Positions 1 through 5,257 of a DNA stretch of 5,257 nt are shown piece after piece. Position 1 is the stretch's first letter. Every line of letters starts with the position of its first letter. The stretch covers positions 8,194,088 to 8,199,344 of the forward strand of contig NZ_CM002285.1 of the NCBI RefSeq assembly GCF_000497445.1. The letters are read 5' to 3'. Origin of the DNA: Streptomyces roseochromogenus subsp. oscitans DS 12.976 (lineage in GTDB: Bacteria; Actinomycetota; Actinomycetes; Streptomycetales; Streptomycetaceae). Both the position numbers and the translations under genes were made by a program. Below the pieces are notes generated by a model. That model did no database searches, was not told the DNA's origin, and saw only the letters and a list, made by a program, of their open reading frames with translations.

Positions 1-330
1 GGTTCGGTGTCGGGGGGATGGGCGAGGTGGCCGACGTCGGCCCGGTGCCGGCTGTGGTGTGCGAGGTGGCCGAGGGCGGTTCGGTGTCGGCTGGGATGGG
101 CGAGGTGGCCGACGGCGGCCCGGTGCCGGCTGTGGTGTGCGAGGTGGCCGGGGGCGGCTCGGTGCTCGATGTGGTGCGCGCAGTGGCCGATGGCCATCCG
201 GCGCCGGCGGCTCTGCCCGAAGGGACTGGCGGCGGCGCGGCACCGGCGGCACCGCATGGTGCGGCTGACGCCCGCCCGGCGTCCGCGGCGCTGGACGGTG
301 TGGCCGACCGGAGCCCGGCATCCGCCCTGC
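1..330 (+). repeat. 39-bp (13-residue) tandem repeat array encoding a low-complexity leader
   Basis: The core GCGAGGTGGCC occurs at 22, 61, 100 and 139, and as GCGCAGTGGCC at 178, exactly 39 bp apart. Units alternate in two types, giving a 78-bp higher-order repeat: 18-95 and 96-173 match at 66 of their first 69 bases. Translated units run MGEVADVGPVPAV, VCEVAEGGSVSAG, MGEVADGGPVPAV, VCEVAGGGSVLDV, VRAVADGHPAPAA, then fade through LPEGTGGGAAPAA to LDGVADRSPASAL near 288-326. The period is a multiple of three, and this frame gives ordinary Streptomyces-like codon use, while the other two forward frames give Arg/Trp/Cys- or Arg/Gly-rich translations. It is probably a flexible, acidic Ala/Val/Gly/Pro linker before the NPD domain. 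The array is cut by the left edge, so its full copy number is unknown. Confidence 0.85.
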
Positions 331-3300
331 GCCCCGGATCGCCCATGAGCAGGGCTCTCGGAACTCGGCTCCCCGTCGCGCAAGGGCCCATGACCCGGGT
401 CAGTGATCAGGCCGGATTCGCCGCTGCCGTCGCCGACGACGGGGCGTTGCCGTTTCTCGCGCTGGCCCTCGCCGATGGCGCGCGGACCCGGTCGATGCTC
501 ACCGAGGCGCGGGCCGTGCTGGACGGGCGGCCCTGGGGCGTCGGAGTGCTCGGCTTCGCGCCCGAGGACATCAGGAACGCCCAGCTGGACGCCGTACGGG
601 AGCTGCGGCCCACGCACGCGATCGTCGCGGGCGGACGGCCCGCCCAGGCCGAGACGCTGGAGCGTGCCGGGATCCACACGTTCCTGCATGTGCCCTCGCC
701 GGGGCTGCTGCGCCAGTTCCTGGACGCGGGTGTGCGCAGGTTCGTCTTCGAGGGATCCGAGTGCGGCGGCCACGTGGGACCGCGGGCCTCCTTCCCGCTG
801 TGGGAGGCCCAACTCGCCGTACTGGAGGACTTCCTGGACGACGCCGACGCCGACGTCGGCACCGCCAACGCGCAGGCCAGGCGACTGGAGGTGTTCTTCG
901 CCGGAGGCATCCACGACGAGCGGTCCGCGGCGATGGTCGCGGCCCTGGCCGCGCCGCTCACCGCGCGGGGCGCCGCCGTCGGCGTCCTCATGGGCACCGC
1001 CTACCTGTTCACCGAGGAGGCCGTGGCCCACGGCGCCATCCGGCCGCTCTTCCAGCGGCAGGTCCTCGCCGCCACCACGACCGCCCTGCTGGAGACCGCC
1101 CCCGGCCACGCCACCCGCTGCGTGCCGAGCCCCTTCACGGGCGACTACCGCGCCCGGGAGGCCGCGCTACGGGCGCGGGGCCTGCCCGACCGCGACATCT
1201 GGGAGGGTCTGGAACGGCTGAACGTGGGCCGGCTGCGCATCGCCAGCAAGGGCGTCGAGCGCGCGGCCGACGGCGCGTTGACGGCCGTCGGCGAGGAACG
1301 GCAGCTCTCCGACGGGATGTTCATGGCCGGCGAGGTCGCCGTCCTGCGCTCGGCCATCACCACCCTCGCGGACCTGCACCACTCGGTGACCGACGGCGCC
1401 GCCGACCTCCTGACCCGGCGGGCCGCCGCCCACCCGAGCCCGCCCTCCGCCGCCGAACCGGCACCGCCCGCGCCCCTCGACATCGCCATCGTCGGTATGG
1501 CCTGCATGTTCCCGCAGGCTCCCGACCTCGCCGCCTTCTGGGCCGGCATCGTCGCCGGACGCGACGCCGTCACCGAGGTGCCGCCCGAGCGCTGGGACCC
1601 GGCCGTGCACCACACCGCCGGCAGCACCGCGTCCAAGTGGGGCGGCTTCCTGCCCCGCATCCCCTTCGACCCGCTGCGCTACGGCATCCCGCCCGCCTCC
1701 CTCGGCAGCATCGAGCCCGTCCAGCTGCTGTCCCTGGAGGCGGCCCACCGGGCGCTGGAGGACGCCGGATACGGCGAACGGGGGCGGCAGTTCGACCGCT
1801 CGCGGACCTCTGTCGTCTTCGGTGCCGAGGCGGGCAGCGACCTGTCCAACGCCGTCACCCTGCGCGCCGTCCTCCCCGCGTACTACGGCAAGGTCCCCGA
1901 CGGCATCGAGGAGCAGCTGCCCCGGCTGACCGAGGACTCCTTCCCCGGCATGCTCGCCAACGTCATCTCCGGCCGGATCGCCAACCGGCTCGACCTCGGC
2001 GGCGCCAACTTCACCGTGGACGCCGCCTGCGCGTCCTCCCTCGCCGCCCTCGACGTGGCCTGCAAGGAACTCGTCTCATGCACCAGCGACCTCGTGCTGT
2101 GCGGCGGCGCCGACCTGCACAACGGCATCAACGACTTCGTCCTGTTCTCCTCCGTCCACGCCCTCTCCCCGACCGGCCGTTCCCGCGCCTTCGACGCCGC
2201 CGCCGACGGCATCGCCCTCGGCGAGGGCGTGGCCTGCCTGGTCCTCAAACGGCTCGCGGACGCCGAACGGGACGGTGACCGGGTCTACGGCGTGGTCAAG
2301 GGCCTCGGCTCCGCGAGCGACGGCCGCTCCCTCGGCCTGACCGCGCCCCGCCCCGAAGGCCAGCGGGCTGCACTGGAGCGCGCGTACCGCAACGCCGGTG
2401 TCTCGCCCGCGGACGTGGGCCTCGTCGAGGCGCACGGCACCGGGACCGTCGTCGGCGACCGCACCGAACTAGCCGTGCTCGCCGAGGTGTTCCGCGAGGC
2501 GGGTGCCGGTACGGGCGGCTGTGCGCTCGGCTCGGTCAAGTCGCAGATCGGGCACACCAAGTGCGCCGCCGGACTCGCCGGCCTGATCAAGACCGCCCTC
2601 GCCCTGTACACCGGGGTCACCCCGCCCACCCTGCACCTGGAGCGGCCCAACCCGGCCTGGGCGGAGCACGACAGTCCCTTCGCCTTCCACACCCGCGCCC
2701 GGCCCTGGACCGCACCGGCCGCCGAACGCCTCGCCGGAGTCAGCGCGTTCGGCTTCGGCGGCACCAACTTCCACGCGGTACTGGCCGCTCACCCCCACGC
2801 CACACCGCCCCGGCAGACCGTGCACGCCTGGCCCGCCGAGCTGTTCCTCTTCCGGGGCCGGGACACGGCGGCGGCCCATCGCCAGGCCGAGGAGCTGCTC
2901 CGGGCCGCCGAAGCCGACGGCCGCCCCTGGCGCCTGCGCGACCTCGCCCTCGCCGCGGCCCACCGCGCCGACACCTCGCACGAACCGGTACGGGCCGCGG
3001 TCGTCTCCCGCGACCCCGAGGAACTCACCGGGCAGCTGCGGCGGCTCCTCGCCGGGGAGCACGATCCGGCCGCCGGGATCCATGTCGCCGACCCCGTCGA
3101 CGGTGCGATCGCCTTCCTCTTCCCCGGCCAGGGCAGCCAGCGCCCCGGCATGCTCGCCGCCCTCCTGGTCCACCTCCCCGAGCTGCGGCACTACCTGGAC
3201 CTCGGCCGCGCGTACGCCGACACCGTCCACCCGCCGGCCGCCTTCGACGACACCGCCCGTGAGGGCCGCCGGGCCGCCCTCACCGACACCCGGATCGCCC

Positions 3301-5257
3301 AGCCCGCCCTCGGCATCACGGGCCTCGCCGCCCACGCCTTCCTCACCTCGGCCGGGGTCCGCCCCGACCATGCCGCGGGGCACAGCTACGGCGAGCTGGC
3401 CGCCCTCGCCGCGGCCGGCGCCCTCGACTCCGGGACACTGCTGGAGCTGAGCGCCGAGCGGGCCGGCGCGATCCTGGCGGCGGCGGGCGACGACCCGGGC
3501 ACCATGGCCGCGGTCGGTGCCTCCGCCGAGACCGTCGTACGCACCCTGCACACGGCCGGGGCACCCGGCTCGGTCGTCGCCGCAAACCTCAACTCGCCCG
3601 ATCAGACAGTGATTTCGGGGCCGACGGAGGACGTCGAGACGGCCGTACGGCTGCTGCGGGCCGCGGGCCTCGGGGCCCGGCGCATCCCCGTTGCCTGCGC
3701 CTTCCACAGCCCGCTCGTCGCCGCGGCGGGGGAGCGGTTCGCCAAGGTGCTCGCGGACAAGACGGTACGGGCGCCCGAGTTCCCCGTCTGGGCCAACCGC
3801 ACCGCCGCGCCCTATCCGCCCGACCCCGACGAGGTGCGCGCCGAACTCGCCGCCCAGATCGGCGCCCCGGTCGCGTTCGCCGCCCAGATCGAGGCGATGT
3901 ACGAGGCCGGCGCGCGCGTCTTCGTCGAGGCGGGCCCCGGCACGGTCCTCACCCGGCTGACCGGACGGATCCTCGGCGACCGGCCGCACCGCACGGTCGC
4001 CTGCGAACCCGACGCCGACAGCGGCCTGCGCGGCTGGCTCGACGCCCTCGCCCGGCTCGCCGTCGCCGGACAGCCGGTGCGCACCGCCTGGCTCCTGCGG
4101 GGCCGCGACGCGGTCGACGCGCTGCGCACCCCGGCGCCCGTGCGGCCCGGCTGGACGGTCGACGGGCAGCTCGTCCGCACCGCCGACGGAGCACTCCTGC
4201 CCGGTGCCCTCGCACCGGCCCGACGAGTCATGGAGGCGACGGTGACCACCGACCAGCCGTACGGCGCCCCGGCCGACCGGGACGCGCTCATCTCCGAATT
4301 CCTGCGCACCAGCCGGGAGATGATCGCCGCCCAGCGCGACGTCCTGCTCACCTACTTCGGCGCCACCGCGCCACCGGCACCGGTCGCGCCCGTACCGGCG
4401 GCTGCGGTGCCGGTCCCCGAACTCCAGCCAGCCGCACCGGAGTTGCCCGCACCGGGCAGTTCGGGCAGTCCGGACAGTCCGGGCAGCGAGGCGCCGGTGG
4501 ACGACGTGGAGCGGGTCGTCCTGCAGATCATCAGCGAGCGCACCGGCTACCCCGTCGACATGATCGAGCCCGGTCTCGACCTGGAGGCGGACCTCAGCAT
4601 CGACTCGATCAAACGCGCCGAGATCGCGGGCGAACTCGCCAAGCGCCTCGGCATCGCGGACGGCGCCCACGTCCTGGCCGACACCGAACTGGAGGAGCTG
4701 GCCAAGGCGCGTACGGCGGCTGCGGTGACGGGGTGGCTCATGGCGCGGGTCGGCGCGGACATCGGTGCGGGGGGTGGGCAGGCCGAGATGCCGTACGGCG
4801 GTGGGGGCGGGCGCGCCGAGGTGTCGTTCTCCGGTGATGGGGGCGGGCGGGCTGAGCCGTCTTCCACAGGTGACGCGGGTGGGCAACGGCCGCCCGGGGA
4901 GCGGCCCGAGCCGTCGCACGCCCCGGCACTCTGCGTGGCCCCCCAGCGATGCGAGCTGCGGCCCGTGCCCCTGCCGTACCCGGAGCCGGACCCCGCCCCC
5001 GGCCAGGAACCCGCGCTGTCCGGCCGGCGCTTCGCCCTCCTGGGGGACGGGGACGGCGCGGCGGCCGAGGTCGCGGCGCGGCTCACTGCGCACGGGGCCG
5101 ACATCGTGATCCTCGACCGCGGTCACCTCCTCACCGGGGCCGACGGCCCGGTCGACGGCGTCGTGTACCTCGGCGCGCTGCCCGGCCCGGACCTCCCGGT
5201 GCTGCCGGACGCCTACCCCGTGCTCCGGGCGGCGCTCGCCCACGACCCCCGCTCGCT
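3..5257 (+). CDS. PfaA-like iterative type I polyketide/polyunsaturated fatty acid synthase, NPD-KS-AT-ACP-KR, partial at both ends
   Basis: This frame has no stop across the window, so the protein is open at both ends. Domain order is NPD/PfaD-like flavin domain, ketosynthase, acyltransferase, one acyl carrier protein, then the start of a ketoreductase region. Counting from Met at 345, key residues are NPD His143, KS Cys562/His697/His737, AT Ser1014/Arg1039/His1121 and ACP Ser1421. The KS segment IPPASLGSIEPVQLLSLE and the motif TAPRPEGQ recall PfaA-type rather than modular PKS ketosynthases. It is expected to be a cytosolic enzyme building an acyl chain from malonyl-CoA by repeated cycles. 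The start is uncertain: ATG codons in frame lie at 18, 96, 345 and 390, none with a clear Shine-Dalgarno sequence. ATG 390 would cut into the first strand of the NPD domain, so the start is 345 or further upstream. Third positions are about 82% G/C in 3-344, supporting coding there. Function class is confident; product is unknown. Confidence 0.9.
12..17 (+). other. Run of six G where the repeat loses one base
   Basis: The remnant at 1-17 corresponds to 78-95 of the next 78-bp unit but is 17 rather than 18 bases long. A run of seven G would restore the spacing. As it stands, the remnant aligned by homology reads GSVS in the frame starting at position 1, while the downstream repeat and all enzyme domains read in the frame starting at position 3. 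This could be a real indel in a non-coding or upstream segment, a slippage site, or a sequencing error; only 11 bases of upstream context are visible. Confidence 0.5.
345..348 (+). other. Candidate start codon in an ATGA overlap
   Basis: ATG at 345-347 is in the synthase frame and lies three codons before the first NPD-domain residues (LGTRLPVAQGPMTRVSD). The same four bases contain TGA at 346-348, which ends the frame that begins at position 1, giving the ATGA arrangement common in translationally coupled genes. No good ribosome binding site precedes it; the nearest GGAG, at 310-313, is too far away. Against it being the start, the synthase frame stays open with coding-like codon use upstream. 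Kept as the best start candidate inside the window, not as a firm call. Confidence 0.35.
354..1435 (+). other. NPD/PfaD-like FMN-dependent domain (probable enoyl reductase)
   Basis: This domain resembles the 2-nitropropane dioxygenase-like TIM barrels found fused to polyketide synthases and the stand-alone PfaD and FabK enoyl reductases. The first strand motif PVAQGPMTRVSD lies at 372-407. The segment FEGSECGGHVGPR (747-785) carries the GGH signature, with the His at 771-773 equivalent to the active-site His of FabK and nitronate monooxygenases. AGGIHD (900-917) and VLMGTAYLFTEEAV (984-1025) are the expected FMN phosphate-binding loops. The tail contains LNVGRLRIASKG (1218-1253) and DGMFMAGEVAVLR (about 1311-1349), which I recall as typical of the PKS-associated version. 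The likely role is reduction of the enoyl intermediate during chain extension; nitronate oxidation is less likely in this context. It ends in a Pro/Ala linker before the ketosynthase. Confidence 0.85.
1476..2795 (+). other. Ketosynthase domain, PfaA-like, catalytic triad intact
   Basis: The domain opens with LDIAIVGMACMFPQ and closes with VSAFGFGGTNFHAVL. The nucleophile Cys is at 2028-2030 in VDAACASSL, the first His at 2433-2435 in EAHGTGTVVGD and the second at 2553-2555 in VKSQIGHTKCAAG. Spacings of 135 and 40 residues equal those of the DEBS ketosynthase triad (C199, H334, H374), so an active condensing enzyme is expected, not a chain-length-factor partner. DAACASS in place of the usual DTACSSS, GDRTEL after the first His motif, and the IPPASLGSIEP stretch near 1689 support the polyunsaturated fatty acid synthase-type clade. 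A rare CTA codon occurs near 2469. Confidence 0.95.
2796..3101 (+). other. KS-AT linker
   Basis: This roughly 100-residue stretch joins the ketosynthase to the acyltransferase. It contains WPAELFLFRGRD (about 2829-2864), which matches the pattern commonly seen at this place in PfaA-like proteins, followed by helical, Ala/Arg/Glu-rich sequence that resembles the usual KS-AT adaptor. No catalytic motif is visible. Codon use is the same as in the flanking domains. Confidence 0.6.
3102..3980 (+). other. Acyltransferase domain, probably malonyl-CoA specific
   Basis: It begins with AIAFLFPGQGSQRPGML, with PGQGSQ at 3123-3140. The nucleophile Ser is at 3384-3386 in GHSYGELAAL. Arg at 3459-3461 lies 25 residues later, the same spacing as Ser92 and Arg117 of E. 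coli FabD, the Arg that holds the malonyl carboxylate. The catalytic His is at 3705-3707 in CAFHSPLV; the AFH motif fits malonyl rather than methylmalonyl specificity. The end has IEAMYEAGARVFVEAGPG, typical of this family. It would load extender units onto the ACP downstream in the same chain. Substrate choice is an inference from the motif. Confidence 0.92.
4281..4361 (+). other. Post-AT helical segment
   Basis: The translated segment includes ISEFLRTSREMIAAQRDVLL followed by TYFG. A similar FLRTSREM-AAQ-x-V helix follows the acyltransferase and precedes the carrier protein in many PfaA-like and iterative synthases. It is predicted to be an amphipathic helix that could serve as a docking or dimer contact. 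The stretch 3981-4280 before it is the C-terminal part of the AT region and a linker without motifs I can name. Confidence 0.5.
4452..4487 (+). repeat. Four copies of a 9-bp repeat in the AT-ACP linker
   Basis: Four adjacent 9-base units, CCGGGCAGT, TCGGGCAGT, CCGGACAGT and CCGGGCAGC, encode PGS, SGS, PDS and PGS. Each later unit differs from the first by one base. They sit in a Pro/Ala/Val-rich flexible linker (about 4362-4499) just before the carrier protein, where a mobile tether is useful. The period is in frame. Confidence 0.8.
4500..4751 (+). other. Acyl carrier protein domain (single copy)
   Basis: The domain reads from DVERVVLQIISERTGYP through LDLEADLSIDSIKRAEI to a final helix ending near GWLMARV. 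The serine in DSIK at 4605-4607 is the phosphopantetheine attachment site. LEADL-x-IDSIKR is the usual wording in PfaA-type carrier proteins. Only one copy is present between the AT and the next domain, unlike the tandem arrays of known polyunsaturated fatty acid synthases. It would carry the growing chain between KS, AT, the NPD domain and KR. Confidence 0.93.
4770..4895 (+). repeat. Gly-rich linker built from a 12-residue degenerate repeat
   Basis: After the ACP the protein has a Gly-rich stretch with units GGGQAEMPYG, GGGRAEVSFSGD, GGGRAEPSSTGD and AGGQRP. The QA/RA/RA/QR positions start at 4779, 4812, 4848 and 4884, spacing 33, 36 and 36 bp, all in frame. Codons ending in T or A (GGT, GAT, TCT, GCT, ACA, CAA) are more frequent here than in the domains. 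It is likely a flexible tether between the carrier and the reductase region. Confidence 0.75.
5019..5257 (+). other. Start of a ketoreductase region (structural half), truncated by the window end
   Basis: From SGRRFALLGDGDGAAAEV onward the sequence has a strand-turn-helix resembling a Rossmann fold, followed by GADIVILDRG and later a VDGVVYLGAL segment. The glycine loop is not the canonical NADPH-binding GxGxxG form, which suits the non-catalytic structural subdomain that precedes the catalytic half in PKS ketoreductases, including PfaA. The catalytic Lys-Ser-Tyr residues would lie to the right of the window. The assignment rests on domain order and weak motifs. Confidence 0.55.

Noticed and set aside
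1..330. CRISPR array or regulatory iterons as an explanation for the 39-bp repeat
   Set aside because: The units are contiguous with no unique spacers, the period is a multiple of three and the translated product has coding-like composition, so a coding tandem repeat is the simpler reading.
7..348. + strand open frame of 113 codons across the repeat array
   Set aside because: The translation is dominated by Arg, Trp and Cys repeats and looks like an off-frame reading of the 39-bp repeat. Its stop overlapping ATG 345 is recorded as a finding, but the frame itself is not called a gene.
403..1221. + strand open frame of 272 codons and minus-strand frames over the NPD domain
   Set aside because: They are Ser/Pro/Arg-rich shadows with no motif, lying on a domain with clear FMN-binding signatures in the main frame.
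761..2278. + strand open frame of 505 codons overlapping the NPD and KS domains
   Set aside because: The translation is Arg/Pro/Gly/His-rich and low in hydrophobic residues; the same DNA encodes conserved NPD and KS motifs in the synthase frame.
1476..2795. Ketosynthase as an inactive chain-length factor or KSQ
   Set aside because: The active-site residue is Cys, not Gln, and both His residues are present at the normal spacing.
2469..5243. Minus-strand open frame of 924 codons
   Set aside because: It lies opposite the KS, AT, ACP and KR regions, whose catalytic motifs are intact on the + strand. Its translation is Gly/Arg/Glu-rich with no recognisable domain, as expected for an antisense shadow in very GC-rich DNA where stops are rare.

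Overview
The whole window appears to lie inside one very large gene on the + strand. Very high GC, strong G/C bias at third codon positions and no TTA codon seen point to a Streptomyces-like actinomycete. The frame whose codons start at positions 3, 6, 9 and so on has no stop from the left edge to the right edge, about 1751 codons, so both ends of the protein lie outside. All other long open frames, including a 924-codon one on the minus strand, look like shadows of this frame.

The frame encodes an iterative multidomain synthase of the polyunsaturated fatty acid synthase (PfaA) / type I polyketide type. From left to right it has: a low-complexity leader built from a decaying 39-bp (13-residue) tandem repeat (about 1-330); an FMN-dependent NPD/PfaD-like domain, the likely enoyl reductase (about 354-1435); a ketosynthase with an intact Cys-His-His triad (about 1476-2795); a KS-AT linker; a malonyl-type acyltransferase (about 3102-3980); a post-AT helical segment typical of PfaA-like proteins (about 4281-4361); a Pro/Ala/Ser linker with a 9-bp repeat; a single acyl carrier protein with the DSIK attachment serine (about 4500-4751); a Gly-rich linker with a 12-residue repeat; and the start of what looks like a ketoreductase region (from about 5019), cut by the right edge.

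Together these domains would load malonyl units (AT), condense them (KS) on the carrier (ACP), reduce the keto group (KR, mostly outside the window) and probably reduce the enoyl group (NPD). Fusion of the PfaD-like reductase to the front of a PfaA-like chain is the main architectural feature. The product cannot be told from this window; a long-chain reduced or polyunsaturated acyl product is an inference from family resemblance.

The most unusual DNA features are the linkers: three of them carry tandem repeats of different period (39, 9 and about 36 bp). At the left edge the first repeat remnant is one base short in a run of six G, which puts its phase out of step with the downstream reading frame. 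Whether the protein starts upstream, inside the repeat, or at ATG 345 (which forms an ATGA overlap with a stop in another frame) cannot be settled here.
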